64,000 nt of DNA from Paraspadella gotoi (lineage: Eukaryota > Chaetognatha): contig CM119264.1 of the NCBI GenBank assembly GCA_051294375.1, positions 6,059,621 to 6,123,620 of the forward strand, written 5' to 3'. Position numbers and translations under genes: made by a program. Each line of letters begins with the position of its first letter. Position 1 is the first letter of the stretch. Positions 25,979 to 38,441 of this stretch are shown piece by piece. A model generated the notes under the pieces. The model saw nothing but the letters and a program-made list of their open reading frames with translations. It did no database searches and was not told where the DNA came from.

Positions 25979-26860
25979 CCCATTTGGGCTTGGGCTTTTT
26001 CTGAAAGGTCCCACCAAGAGCCTCCTCGCCTCGAACCTCAAACGGCCAGCAGATTGTGAAGCAATGAGAAGAGCGGCCCCAATGGATTGGCCGTCACGGA
26101 AAAACGACATGACGGGTGACTGTGGAGGACGGAGGTTGGCGAACGTCCATGAACCCAGTTCCCTCGTTCCACATGGTTAGTAGTCCTTCTCCCACTGAGG
26201 CATGGCGTCGTAGCGGGCTCCGTCTCCGTTCGGCGTCGCAGGTCGCGCCGAGATCACGTGGCGGCTGAAGACGTGCTTGTTTCCCTCTCCTGCGCCGCCC
26301 GCAGCCGCGCCGCAGCTCCCAGCTGCTCCGCCTGCAGCTTTGTTCAGTTTTCTCTTTTGCGCTCGGGAGCCGGAGCAAGTAGAGTGATTTTTGACCTAGA
26401 AATGATATTATAAATATTATAAAATAGTTATAAATCACAAATTTAAAGTCAGAAATATATACCAGTGATGAATCATCGGATTAGCCTTATATACCGCTTA
26501 ATTATTGTAGGCAGATCCTACATGGGTTGCTCAAACTGTCTTTTATTGTCCGAGTCATCGATTTGTTTTTTCTGTTTATGTCCTGTGTCTGGATATCTTA
26601 AGAGGTGTCTCTCCGGTCTGGTTTCCTGTCTCCTGGTGGCTCTCGTCTCCGTCCTACCCAACCTGTAAATATCGCTAATCGCTTGCCAGATGAGGGCGAC
26701 CCTAACTAACATAGCGACGCGCCGTCCTCGACGACGAGGTCCCAAACTGTCGCCCCCGAAGGAGGGGAATTAGTCGGTTTTGACGGGCGACTCCAAATCC
26801 TGTCTTCTTGGTCTCCTTTTTGAGCGGAACTTCTTCCGTGAAGAATCCGCGGACGTAGAC
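25979..26860 (-). pseudogene. Degraded copy of two anoctamin exons (TM5/6 and TM7-8)
   Basis: Counterparts of the exons at 38,702-38,890 (here about 26,662-26,860) and 38,058-38,441 (here about 25,979-26,395). The nucleotide match is clear, but inserted bases break the frame several times: the Arg/Gln-rich segment before TM7 and the TM7 segment fall in different frames. Splice-like ends remain (a 'ctcag' acceptor equivalent near 26,861). The indel pattern suggests sequencing error; a decayed duplicate exon pair is the alternative. Confidence 0.7.
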
Positions 26861-28309
26861 CTGAGAAGGGGGACCACTGGGTGTCGTGTGGGCTGTAAGG
26901 TTACCATTCGCTACTCAGAGAAAGGGTGAATCCGAAACACTACAAGACAAGGAAGCATCAGTGCAACGATGGCGTTTGACGCGGGGCGGTCAATTTCACA
27001 ATGGCATAATGCCACTGGTCAGATTTCACGTTATCATTTGAAACGCTTGTGGCGGTCAGTGCTGTAAAGGAAACTCAAAAAAAAACCCTCAGAATCAAGA
27101 TTTATTAAAAGCAAGTTTATGGTCGACAGTTTAATGATGCACTTGGCAACATCAGTGTCAGTGTCACAATGACGTTTTTGAAATCATTGGTGGTTAAGAT
27201 GGCGTGTTGTAGTTGAGGGTTCCGTTGTCCGGAAAAGTAAACCGAAACGTACAAACAGAAGAAGCATTTCAGTGCTGATGGCGTTGACGATGGGGGGTCA
27301 ATTTCTAAACAATGGCATTAATGCCACTGTCAGATTCACGTTTCATTTGAAAACCGTGTGGCTCAGTAGTCCGTAAAGGAATAAAATTTATGGTCGCACA
27401 GTTATGATGGCATTTGCAACTATCAGTGTAGTGTCCACAAACTCGGCAATGACATTTGAAATCATTCGGTGTCACGTAAGAGGCGTGTTTAATTAACTAT
27501 TGGTTGCATCAAGTGTCACTACATGACAGTTGAACTACATCCGCGTCTGTGTCACGTCGTGCACGTTGTCCCAACGACGCGACTGTGAAATTTAACCACT
27601 GTGTTCAGTTGGTCACATGATTCTGAACCATGTGACGTCACTTGTCACGATGGCGGTCTCTTTTCCATTTATTCTGCTTTCCAACCCTTCCTTTTTTCCC
27701 AACCATTTCTTTCTCGCAGAAAACGGCGCTGGAAGAGAAAAAACGGAGGCGGCCTCAAAACGGGAGAATCCTTTGGGAGATAATAAGAACTCGTTCCCTC
27801 AGCTCGAGAGTGAGAACTCCCATTTAGTCTCTAAACGGACGGAAGAGAGAGAAGCAATTCCCGTAGGCTTTTTCTTCCTTTTTCCTGGCATATTCCTTCC
27901 TTTCTTTTTCATTTCTGTCTTTCTTTCTTGTCTTCTTTCTTTTCTTATCTTTGTCCTTCTTATTTTCCTATCTCTTTTTTCTCTTTTCTTCTTTTCTTCT
28001 TTTTTTCTTTTTTTTACTTTCTTTTGGTTTTTTTTATTTTTTTTTTCCCTTTTCTTTGTTTTTTTTTTCCTTTCTTCTTCCTCTTTTTTCCTTCTTTCTG
28101 TAACATAAGACCTTTAACATTATTAAGTTAAGTAACGTGATCACATTAAAAAGCGAGAACTTGACCCAAAATTTAATGCAGCTTAAATTTGGTTGCTCGG
28201 TTGGTCGGATCTTAGTGACGAAATTGAGATGAAGTGCGTGTCTAACATAGATTGGAATTACCGTTCTCGTTTTCAAGTTTTCCACGCCCCGCCCTCCATC
28301 TCCATCCAG

Positions 28310-28517
28310 GTGACGGTGGTGCCCATCTGGTCAGAGGTGATCAATTACGTGAGCTACGTCGCCCTCGTCACCAACGCCGTCATCATCTGTTGGTCCATGG
28401 AATTCATCGACTACAACGTCTGGAGATTCAAATACGAACATCAAGAGGATTTCTTTCAGTTTTCCTTTTCGCAATTCTTGCTGCTCGATTTCAGCAACGA
28501 TACGCGGCCGGAGCAAG
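28310..28517 (+). CDS. Anoctamin exon: post-TM8 linker and TM9
   Basis: Acceptor 'catccag' before G28310, donor 'gtaggg' after 28,517. Encodes 69 residues including the hydrophobic run YVALVTNAVIICW, which aligns with the family segment after 'GIW' (INAF/VIxFTSDF). A GA array begins immediately in the intron. Confidence 0.8.
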
Positions 28518-28523
28518 GTAGGG

Positions 28524-28576
<53 letters not shown>

Positions 28577-29637
28577 AGAGGAGAGTGACACTTTTCAATC
28601 TTCCCCCAGACGAAATTCAACTTGACGGGCTATTCCATCTGCTACTACCGCGACTACCGAAATGGACCTTACAATCCCTTCCCCTACCAGAAGAGCAGCA
28701 TTTTTTGGGAGCTGCAATTCTACAAGGCGATATTCGCTATGGTGTTTTGTGTTTTGGTGAAAGGTAAAAGGCTTGTGAAAGAAGCGAGAGGGATATTTTC
28801 CGGAGTACTCACGGCGCAACTCTGTAAGTCTGTCGGTCGGTCGGTATGTCTGTCCATCGGTCTGTCCCTCGTACTTTAAAAATGCTCATAACTTACCTAT
28901 AGTTGGTTGCTCATTTGTTAATACAGCGCCACATTCGAGAAATCTTAAAACTATAAAGAATAAAGGACGGAATTCCGATGCAGTGCGTGTCATAAATATA
29001 CGGGCTAAGAAAATGACTGCGGTGCAATACATTGGATGGACCGATCTTGTTTAATCTGTCGATTAGTTAAAGCATTTTCTTAAGTTTTCCGACTTTGTAG
29101 CAAAATGTTTTAGGCATACAATTTTAAGGAAAATTAAGTACTATGGGTTTTTTAGTTACTTGATATTTTCAAAGAGAAAAATATTGGCTACAGAAGTTGT
29201 TGATATATTGTCAATAATTATCTCTCTACGAGTCAACGACCTCCGTTTCTCTCCCTTCTTTAACCTCTTAGACTAAGATGACTAAAGAAAAAAAGGTAAT
29301 GAACTCACCATGCTTTTTATTTTGTTGTTGTTGTTATTGCTTTTGTTTGGTTCTCAGTGATTTGTTGCTTGGTAACGCGATGTATTCCCCCGAGACACGC
29401 GCACTTCATCAAGAGGAAGAAGGAGGCGTTCAGGTTGGAAAATCATCTCCCCTTGTTTCTTAATAATTCATCGCTTTAATTAATTTTTAACTTTTTATTA
29501 ATAAAAATTCAAAATAGCTCTTCTTTCCTTTCAGTTTTTTTTTCCCTCAATAAACTTTCTTGGAATTTCTTTCCCCTCTTTATTTCAGGGAAGACTACAT
29601 GGAAAGGAAGAGGCTTAGGAAGGTGAGGAGTCAGTAA
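28310..29637 (+). CDS. Anoctamin (TMEM16) C-terminal exons, on the opposite strand to the rest
   Basis: Four exons (28,310-28,517; 28,610-28,763; 29,358-29,433; 29,589-29,637) encode what follows TM8 in anoctamins: a helix with PIWSEVINYVSY, a TM with ALVTNAVIICW, the extracellular ICYYRDYR motif (family: C-R-[YF]-[RK]-D-Y-R), the last TM region and a basic C-terminal tail (YMERKRLRK) ending in TAA at 29,635. Exons 2-3 and 3-4 join in phase. Exon 1 ends in phase 1 whereas exon 2 must start in phase 0, so a one-base error or an unrecognised splice site lies between them. The first exon begins exactly where the minus-strand exon at 38,058 stops, both in phase 0, so these are very probably the missing end of that gene. 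A separate paralogue is the alternative. Confidence 0.8.
28610..28763 (+). CDS. Anoctamin exon: ICYYRDYR motif and last TM segment
   Basis: Acceptor 'tcccccag', donor 'gtaaaa'. Encodes the family-typical C-x-[YF]-[RK]-D-Y-R motif (ICYYRDYR), then IFWELQFYKAIFAMVFCVLV, matching the family pattern of an aromatic-rich linker followed by the final membrane helix. Confidence 0.85.
28826..29040. repeat. Interspersed repeat R1, diverged copy in an anoctamin intron
   Basis: Starts with the 'ctgtcggtcggtcggtatgt' tract and follows with 'tttaaaaatgctcataactt', 'ggttgctcatttgtta' and 'aaaactataaagaataaa', matching copies 1 and 2 in order and spacing. It lies in the intron between the exons at 28,610-28,763 and 29,358-29,433. 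As it is independent of the large block duplication, it shows that R1 is a dispersed family. Confidence 0.65.
29358..29433 (+). CDS. Anoctamin exon: end of last TM, IPP motif and basic tail
   Basis: Acceptor 'ttctcag', donor 'gttgga'. In the frame set by the previous exon it reads CCLVTRCIPPRHAHFIKRKK. This is the equivalent of the family's 'W-x-I-P-D-x-P' turn after the last TM, followed by a basic cytosolic helix. Confidence 0.65.
29589..29637 (+). CDS. Anoctamin terminal exon with stop
   Basis: Acceptor 'ttatttcag'. Reads EDYMERKRLRKVRSQ then TAA (29,635-29,637), in phase with the previous exon and similar to the 'REKYL' tail helix of anoctamins. The coding end runs into a GAGGAGTCAGTAAG minisatellite, so the final residues could be repeat-derived. 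Confidence 0.65.
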
Positions 29638-29695
29638 GGACTGAGGAGTGAGGAGTCAGTAAGGAGTGAGGAGTGAGGAGTGAGGAGGGCGAATC
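29620..29695. repeat. Minisatellite of 'gaggagt(cagtaag)' units
   Basis: Repeated 'gtgaggagt' and 'cagtaagga' words overlapping the predicted stop codon of the anoctamin. The stop itself ('cagtaag') belongs to the repeat. Confidence 0.7.
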
Positions 29696-30257
29696 GAAGA
29701 GTGAGGATTCCTCACTGAGGAAGGGTCCATTTGGAAAAATGACCCGAATCAAAAAAGGGTCACGTGACTCATTGTTATTCTTTGAGTTTCTTCTCTTCCC
29801 TTAATTTTTTTGTTGTGAATTTTTTTTTCAGATTATCGAACGATTTCGCCGTTGAAATTCGGAGGTGAAAAATTGGGCGAGTCACGTGATCGTGATGTGT
29901 TCTTTTGTTTTTCGTGCGCGAGGATTTTTCGTGAAATAGAGCGGAAGATGAAGTTGATTTTTATTTCTCGATAGGAATTCTAAGGTTATTAGAAATGTTT
30001 GTAAAAGAATAAATTATGTTGTAACGGCATATTTACTATTTCTCAAACTTTTTTATTTGATTTTTGCCTTTTTGATAAATTTTACCTTTCAATTTTTTTT
30101 TTAGTTTCGTTCTTTATTTTTTATTTCCTTCTATGTTTCCTTCTTACTTTTCCTATTTTCTTTCACCATTACTGCCTTGCCATATTTTTTCATGGTTTGG
30201 TTTTGCTATTTTAGCTTCAATTTTACTTCGCTATCCAATATAAAAGGGGGCGTGACC

Positions 30258-30316
<59 letters not shown>

Positions 30317-30880
30317 CACGAATGGGTTTTTGGTTCCCTTTAAATTTTCCCAAAATCCATATAAATTTTAATGTCTTTTGTGATTTTACATTGGAGGAAA
30401 AAACGGGAAAAAATGATAAAGAGAAAAAAGTGAAATGAATTGAAACAAATCGATTGTTAGATTAATCAGGGAGAAAGATGTAGAAATGAAAGAGAATTGA
30501 CAAACTCGTTAAGTCGATTTTTCAATTAAAACCTCGTTTTGCCAGATTTGAGACAAAGTGGACGAAAATTCCCTGAAATATATATTCACGTTTTTATACT
30601 TCGAAGAAGTTAGTACGATTTAAAATTTATTAAATTTCTCTGACCCACGTACGGACAAATAATTAAACGTGAGACTAAAGTAAAAATACCGAGAATTGGT
30701 TCGTTTTGTAGTATTTTTTCTTATTAAAGCTCCATTATTGAATTGTCTCTGATCAGTTTCTTCATGTTTTTTCTCAGGAGATTCTAAAGGAATCGGAAAT
30801 TCGTGTGGATAAAAAAAAACATCTTTTATTCTTTCTCTCTGTCTCTCTCTCTCTCTCTTTCTCTCTTCTCTCTCTCTCTC

Positions 30881-30919
<39 letters not shown>

Positions 30920-31709
30920 CTTCTCTCCGTTAATTTTCCCATTTTTCTGCTCGTCGCTCTCTGATTTTTTCCCCGGCGACCAACAAAAGCTTTTTGTTAG
31001 CTTCATATAAAAAGTGAGAAAAATTAGCGCGGGAGGCGGAGGCAGCGACGACAGCGGCTGTTCGGCGGGCGGCGCGGCGATGGCAGCGGGGAGGCGCGGC
31101 GGATTCGGCAGCGACGCAAAAGGCAATGCGGCGATCGTAGCGGTGTCTGCGGTGGAGGTGGCGGTTTCTGAGGTTAGATGGCGCCAAAGGTCAAACAACT
31201 CAATGCTCCGTTTGGGAAAAACAAAAGACTCGAGAAAAGAAAAAAAAAATTGGTTCTCGTCTCCGAAACCAATTCGTGTCTTTCATCAAAGGTGGCGAAG
31301 CGGAATATAATTTTATACGAAGTGGAATTTTTTAGTAAAATTCTGTTTCATTACTCATCCTCTTTCAATTACGACTCTTTTTTTTTAAATTAAAGCGAAA
31401 CCCCACGTGGAGTAAACGGGAGCAATTGTGAAAAATGAGGCTCTTCTTTGTGTCGTCGTCGTCGTCCCATTTTCCTTCAATTCGAGTGTTTTTCCTTAAA
31501 TTACATGAGAACTAAAGAGAACAAGGCAATAACAAGACTTTTTCGGCATTATTTTCCGAAAGCGCCCAATTTCTAATTATAAACTTAATTTACCCAAATA
31601 TTTAACCCTAATCCTTATTGTGTAATCCTTTCGTTTCGTTGCTTTAGGAATTTGCAGGAATAAGTTTGATTTGTTTGTGACAACGATTTGTTTTATTTCA
31701 GTTTAGAAA

Positions 31710-31750
31710 CGGACATGTTTCGGCTTTGAATACAAGCCTTCTTCAGCGTT
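31710..31750 (-). ncRNA. Hammerhead-ribozyme-like hairpin, copy 1
   Basis: On the minus strand: CTGAAGA, A, stem II GGCTT / AAGCC around a 7-nt loop, GAAA, then the self-complementary ACATGT overlapping the GAAA, followed by C. This matches the order of a minimal hammerhead (CUGAUGA - stem II - GAAA - short stem III - UH), but the core has A for U in CUGAUGA and an extra A before stem II, so this copy is probably inactive. Confidence 0.45.
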
Positions 31751-33927
31751 GACAGCGTTGACAGCGTGGTGAACGAGTACTTAGCTGTCCAAGCCAATGG
31801 GACAAGCTGAGTTTCACCAAGCTATACGGGAGGCGAATTTTAGGATTCGCCACTATGAATCGATTTATTGAAATCAGAAAAGCGAATGGAATCGAATTGG
31901 CTAATTGTACAAAGTGGCATTCATTTTTATACGGCGAGAGAGAAAATTGGTTTACATTTGTAAAGTAAATAATTCTAAAAATACTTCCAAATAAGGTAAC
32001 GTTTTGCGACCGGCGTTTGAACAGAGGGAGCAAAACAATTTCTTAGCGGGCATTGGAATTTTTAAAGAATTCGACCGGCGATTTTATTTTCTTTCTTACT
32101 AATAATAATAATCAGGATCTCCACTGTTTGATAATCCAGTTCCAGAATCGCGGTCTTTTTCAAATCTGGTGAAGCGATCGTCAATCGTAGAGGATTGTAT
32201 CCCCCTTCACGGATTTGGATGCGAGAGAGAAAATGCAAAAAAATGCTGTGGAGACCTAGTTTGCCGACAAATTTATTAATTTCAATCAATTTTTACAGTT
32301 AGATTGTGAAATAAGAATTGTTTAATGTTTTATATTGTTTTTATTTTAGAGGTATATTCGGAGTGGCAATTATGTGCACCGGGCCGTTGTAATGAAGCAT
32401 TGAAAAAGTTGCATGAGGAGAAGAAACTTAAATAGCTAAAAATATAGTAAAACAAGTGCATAATCTTGTAACTTTCATAGAACATTGTCAATGTTGTAGT
32501 ACAGATGTTTAATTTTACAACATGCTTGAATAAAGTTGAGTACACTTCTGAAACAGCTTTTACTGGACATTGGACAATAAATAAAGCGGCAAATCCCACT
32601 AGCGTCGATTTAATCAAACGATTCCATCTAGTGGCGGTTCCATCGACAAATTTCATCAAGCGGCTATTCCATCCAGCGCGGATTCCATCGGCGAGAGATT
32701 CCATCTCGCGGCGCCCTAACAGTTAACGATAGCAAACAATGAGAATTGACGTCGAAGAGAAATTACATAAATCGTCAGCGCAACAAATCTCCTTAGGGAG
32801 AAATTTAATTTACGGCGAAGACTCGATTTTTTATCGAGAGTCGATGGAGAAAGTGGGTTGGGGGCTCGAGGGGAGGAAGGAGGAAAGAATTGTAAATACA
32901 AGTAACGAAAGGAAATAAAGGGAGGAAAATAAAAGGAAAGGAATAGAAAGAAGGAAGGAAGGAAGGAAAGGGATTAAAAACTGGAAAGGAAGGGACTATA
33001 AGAGGGAAAGACAAAGGAGAAAATGTAAAGAAATAAAGAAAGAGGGAAAAGGATGAATATAACTTTTGAGGAAAGGAATGAAAACGAAAAAAGCGAGAAA
33101 AGAGAAGTAAATCGGATTATGAAGACGAGTCGGTTGTTCGGAAAAAAAGGTTGAGGACAAAAGTTCAGACGGCGTCGACCTGAGAAAGAGGTTTTGAAGT
33201 TGAGGAAACAGAAACTAAATCTTCGTGATTTTATAGTTTACATCGCAGAATAGTGAAGATATCTAGAAAGCTCGCATAATTTCTGTAAAAAGTCAGAGAG
33301 TGCCCGATAGCGATACTTTTCGCCGCCCAAAGCACAATTTCGCCTCTGAGTCTCACACTTTATCGAGCGCACCGCAGTTTCCGACCGCATGGCACATTTT
33401 TTTACAAACAAACAAAAAATCTCCTTCGCGAAGATTTATTTGTGCGTAATAATTTAATTCGGTCCGAGACGCTAATCCGCCAGCACATTTCGCACAGTGT
33501 ACTTTTTAACAACTCATTTTTCTTAATTTTACGAGGAAGAAAACTTTACGATGGTAATGAACCATTCATTTTTCCTAGTCATTGTGATGTGGAACAAGGT
33601 GTTATCAACATACTTTTTAAATAAGAGTTTTACTCTCCGTGTACTAGTATTCTCCCTTACACATGAATCACTTTTTGACCCAGTCTATCAAATTCCATGC
33701 TATTTGCGTAATAGTCATTTGGTCAACCATAAGTCGTGGCTGTCATGACAACCATTACTCTGTCGAGAGAAAGATCGGTCGATGCGCTTTTGTTTCGAGA
33801 CGAAGTTGAAAAATTTGAGACTCACGTCCCGTTATGCGTACCTTGGCCCTTCACTGTATTTTTTTCGTATTGCTGTTCTCGTTCTTCCCATGCACACGCT
33901 CTCTCTCTCTTTTTCTCTCTCACTTCA

Positions 33928-33992
<65 letters not shown>

Positions 33993-34837
33993 CTTCTCTC
34001 TCTCTCTCTCTCTCCATCGTTGAATATTCTCTTCTCGAGAATCCGCGCCTTCTTTTTCGTTCTCGATGGACGCGTTTCCTTGCTGCTGCTGACGATGATA
34101 ATCCATTCGCAGTTGCTGCAGAACAACAGCAACACTACAGCCACGGAGAGAGAAATATATTCAGCGGCGGCGAAATCCTTAATGGTGACTTTATCGACAG
34201 GGATTTCCGGATGACGCGGCGCGAGAGACCACGCCCACTTTGGTAACTTCAACGCTATCATCGCCGATCCTTCCCTCCTCTCTTTTTACGACCCACATCC
34301 CCGGCACTATCTGTGACCTCCTTTTGTTACTCATCTCTCTCCATCGTTAAACGAACTTTGTTCCATCTGTGACTCCTATCTGTGACCCCAATATCCTCCA
34401 ATCCGTGACCCCATCTCCTCTTATCTGCGACCTTCCTCACCGCCTTTCTCTTTCAACCCGAGTCCTCCAGAGAGCGGAAATCCGTTTCGAAGCGTCGGAT
34501 CTCGAGCGGTAATTAAACCAGTCGTCTTCGTCGTCGGCGTCGTCGTCGTCTTCGTCGTTATTGTCGTCAACGTTGTCGTAGTCGTCGTCGCTGTCTTCGT
34601 TAAAGTCGTTGTCGTCTTCGTCGTCGTCGTCGTCGTCGTTGTAGTCGTCGAGGATGAAGCCGACGTTCGGGAGTCGTTTCTTATTTCCTCGGTTGAGACT
34701 CGGATAAATGCCCGGAACAGTCATTCACTCATTGGTTTAAGTTATTTTCAACCCGGAAGTTATGAGTTTGCCTCTAAATGACTGATTGATAGATTCGTTA
34801 AACTACCTAGAGACTTTGTACGAAAGATAGAAACAGA

Positions 34838-34925
34838 GTAAGGGTTAGGGATTAAGTTAGTGATAAGGTTAGTGGCTAAAGTTAAGGATTAGGTTAGGGT
34901 TAGGGATTAGAGTTAGTGATTAGTT
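34838..34925. repeat. Degenerate TTAGGG interstitial repeat
   Basis: Runs of 'agggttaggg', 'ggttagggttaggg' and variants (gttagtgat, gttaagg) over about 90 bp. This resembles an internal telomere-like tract. TTAGGG is the ancestral metazoan telomere unit, and a TTAGG (arthropod) unit is not seen. Confidence 0.6.
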
Positions 34926-35120
34926 TAAAAGTTTAAAAACATGTTTAGCTTATATATTGAAATTAAAATGGCATACACGAGCAGAAAAGGGGCGCTCTGG
35001 AAAGAGAGTACCGAGCAGAAGTATCCCTGGCTGATCGACATCCCTTTACGAGTTTTCAAATTGTCTGAGCGCTGATAAACTCTCTCTAACGCAAAAAAAT
35101 ACCGAGAATAATCCCTTCCC

Positions 35121-35183
<63 letters not shown>

Positions 35184-35800
35184 ACTTACGTATTTTTCTT
35201 CATTTATATTTATTCGCCGCGATTTTCTCTCCAACGCCCCGAGAAGTAAAAGGCGTCTCATATAATAATATCTCTCTTCTCCATTTCTCGATATTCACTC
35301 TTTCTATTTTTCACCCTTTATTTTATTGTTATATTCATACGGTTTTCATTATTTTTTTTTCTCTCTAGTTTATTATTACTTTATTAGTCGTACCTGACTC
35401 GAAAATTAATTTCTTCGGTCGGTCGGTCCGCCCCTTAACAAACCAAAGAATTCGACGAAATCTTCTCAAAATCTTGAGAGAATCAAGCGATGAGAGAGAC
35501 TAATGGTGAATCGTAAACGGGACGAGGGTTAAAATGTAATATTCGTGAATACAATTAAAATTGCAATTAAGAAAAGTATACAAAGAAGGGATTATTCTCC
35601 CCAGCGGTGAATGTCAGAACGAAAGCGAAAAAAGCGTCATGATTACCGCTTGAGTAGAAAGAAAAAAGGAGGAAAGGAAAGAGAAAAGGAAACGGAGGAA
35701 AGAAAAGGAGAAGGAAAGAAGAGGAACGGAGGAAAGAAAAGAGAAAAGGAGCGATCCCGAGCGTAAATGAGGTTAGCTTTTTCCAAGCCAAAAACCTCAA

Positions 35801-35853
<53 letters not shown>

Positions 35854-35859
35854 TCTCTC

Positions 35860-35895
<36 letters not shown>

Positions 35896-37331
35896 GATTT
35901 CGTGCTCTTTCTCTCGATCCGTCTTTGCCAAATAATTTGTCACCATGTGGTTAGCTCACCGGGTTTTTGCTTTCTTTTTCCTTCTTTCCCTCCTTCTCTC
36001 CATTTTTTTTTCCTTTCCCCTAAAAGGCCTTTCCCCTTTTTTTATTCTTTTTTTTTTCCTTTTCCCCAATTTTCATGGCATCGAGAAAGGACCTGACAAA
36101 CAGATGAGAAGCCAATGGCATCGTTGTTGTCGTTGTAGTGGAGGTTGTTGTCGGACTTCTCTTCCATCGATTTTTCTCTATTTACCGAAACTGGACGGTT
36201 TTTTTTCCCTTTTTTTCTTTTTTCTTTCTTTTTTCTGCATTCTTTCCTCTTTCCATTCTTTCGTGTTTTTCTGTCGAACGTAGTTTAGATTGTGTAATGC
36301 GTATACGACGTTTCCACCGGAGCCACGATGCGACGGAATTTTATTTCGATACATCGATACTCTGATCAACGAATGATATGGAAAAACATTTCTAAGCGCG
36401 GGGGAACGGTCGCAATGTCACGGAGATCGCTTCGATCGAGCGAGGGATGTTTCAAGCCCGGGGTGTTTCATGACCGCGTCTTTGAAATTAATCCGGTGAA
36501 AAGAGTCATTTCGGGAAAATATCTTGAGAAATGAGGGAAATTAAGAGGTTAGAGGAAAGCGAAGGAAAAGACGAAGGATAACGACGACGAAAAAAGATTC
36601 TTTAGAATCACAGAAGTCATTAGGTAAACCGAGGACGAGTCACGAAGAAATGTAGGAACGGGAAATGGGAGAATTCCTGTCACATGTGATCGGAGCAAAA
36701 TGAATGTCAAGTCGGGTACATACTGACTTCCAGGTGCTTACTACCGATGCAAAAAGTCGGAAGAACAAGATGAAATCTAACTCGCAACGCGGCGAAGATC
36801 GGTTACTAAAGAAATTCGGACTTGGGGCAAAACGTAAGAACAACAAAAGTCAGAAGAGAAGAGAGTAAAAATAAAAGAAGGAAATATAAGAAGAAAAAGA
36901 AAAAAAGAAAGAAGAGTGAAATCACGAAGGACGATGGCGGGGAAAGCGTTGGAAAAAGTCGCCGGGGAATCGAGAGGAGGAGGAGGAGGAGGAGGAGGAG
37001 GAGGAGGAGGGAGAACGGGGAAAGACGAAGGAGATATTAATGAGAAAAGTATAAAATGAAGTGGATGCCGATGAAGAAAATAGAAGATAAAATAAAGGAG
37101 ATCTTTAAGAAGAAAAAGTGGGAGAAAAATATAGAAATAAAGGGGAGAATATTAAATGTTTCATATTGAAAAAAAAAAGACAACGGTTTTTAAAAAGTTT
37201 AAAAATGACGTGGTTGATCATGAAGCGATAAGAAAAAGAAAATGATCGAAAGCCGTAAAAATGAATCTGTTGATTAATGATCTATTAAAGAAAAACCGTA
37301 AAAATGAAAAATGATACGTATGAATGAAAAT

Positions 37332-37375
<44 letters not shown>

Positions 37376-38057
37376 TAAGATGGAAAGAAGAAGAACCTTG
37401 ACTTTCTCATTTCTCTAAACCTTCAGACCTTCTCCTGCTTCACTTCATTCCTCTCTCTCTTTTGTGTGTAAAAGAGTTAAACTACAAAGGGTTAATGACG
37501 ATATTCAGGACATTACCCTCTTCACATATTTCTTCCTCAATAAAAATGATCCCCAACGCGAACTGCAAAATCGAATTCGAATTTTGCATCTGAATGAGAG
37601 ACTCTCCCTCAGCCTTCGAGAGCCGGAAAGGCACGGACCAGCGAAGGCTGCCCTTCTCGGCTCGAGGATCCCGACGAGGACGGGACGATTGAAAAAAAAA
37701 ATGAATCGGAGGGAGGAACGACCGGACGAAAGGACGAAGGGACGAAGGGACGAAGGGACGAAGGGACGAAGGGACGAAGGGACGAAAGGACGAAAGGACG
37801 AAGGGACGAAAGGACGAAGGGACGAAGGGACGAAGGGACGAAAGAGGCGGCCGTCGCGGACGCGTTACGAGAGACTCGGAAGGCAATGACCTCCTCTCCG
37901 GCTTCTTTCGTCCATTGGCTCCGGCCACGCCCACTTCCCCCCCCCCGCACTCCCCCCAGCGCCGCATAACTTATTCTCTTTTTTTTCCCCACCATCAACT
38001 TCGAACCACCCAATCACTCCCTCCCCCACCCAAACAATCCCCTCTCACCAACCTCAC

Positions 38058-38441
38058 CCATTTGGGCTTGGGCTTTTGAAAGTCCACCAAGAGCCTCCTC
38101 GCCTCGAACCTCAACGCCAGCAGATTGTGCAGCAATGAGAAGAGCGGCCCCAATGGATTGGCCGTCACGAAAACGACCATGAGGGTGAACTGGAGGACGA
38201 GGTTGGCGAACTCCATGACCCAGTCCTCGTTCCACAGGTAGTAGTCCTTCTCCCACTGAGGCATGGCGTCGTAGCGGGCGTCTCCTTCGGCGTCCAGTCG
38301 CGCCGGATCCGTGGCGGCGAGACGGGCTTGTTCCCTCTCCTGCGCCGCCCGCAGCCGCCGCAGCTCCAGCTGCTCCCGCTGCAGCTTGTTCAGTTTTCTC
38401 TTTTGCGCTCGGGAGCCGGAGAAGTAGAGTTGGATTTTGAC
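38058..38441 (-). CDS. Anoctamin exon: TM6-TM7 cytosolic loop, TM7 and TM8
   Basis: 128 codons, acceptor 'attctcag', donor 'gtgagg', phase 0. An Arg/Gln/Leu-rich coiled helix (LNKLQREQLELRRLRAAQER) leads to MPQWEKDYYL (family: PQWE-x-DY-x-L). TM7 VMEFANLVLQFTLMVVFVTA is followed by NPLGPLFSLLHNLLALRFEA (family: FPLAPLFALLNN-x-[IL]E-x-R-x-DA). One TM7 acidic site is kept (Glu), the second is Asn, and the TM8 pair is Ala/Glu instead of Glu/Asp. Confidence 0.93.

Larger units (their letters stand above)
24840..27950. repeat. Duplicated block A, lower-quality copy
   Basis: Near-identical, in the same orientation, to 37,335-39,920: a GA array, 'acaaagggttaatgacgata', a GACGAAGG minisatellite, two anoctamin exons on the minus strand, a 300-bp tandem repeat and a TTTC-rich end. 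This copy has many more one-base insertions than the other, and its exon frames are broken. It looks like an unpolished alternative copy of the same locus. Confidence 0.85.
29700..37330. other. Non-coding region with simple repeats and one ribozyme-like hairpin
   Basis: Holds a GA array (30,260-30,313), CT arrays (30,830-30,920; 33,900-34,015; 35,123-35,180; 35,803-35,895), a GC-rich Ala/Pro-coding patch (31,020-31,190), a GTC-rich tract (34,515-34,650), degenerate TTAGGG (34,838-34,925), purine-rich AGGAAAG DNA (32,870-33,120) and (GGA)n (36,975-37,010). A 95-codon Asp-rich minus frame at 34,437-34,724 comes from the GTC repeat. I do not recognise any gene. Confidence 0.55.

Noticed and set aside
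34437-34724. Asp-rich 95-codon minus-strand frame
   Set aside because: Built on a GTC repeat; the non-repeat ends are too short to judge.
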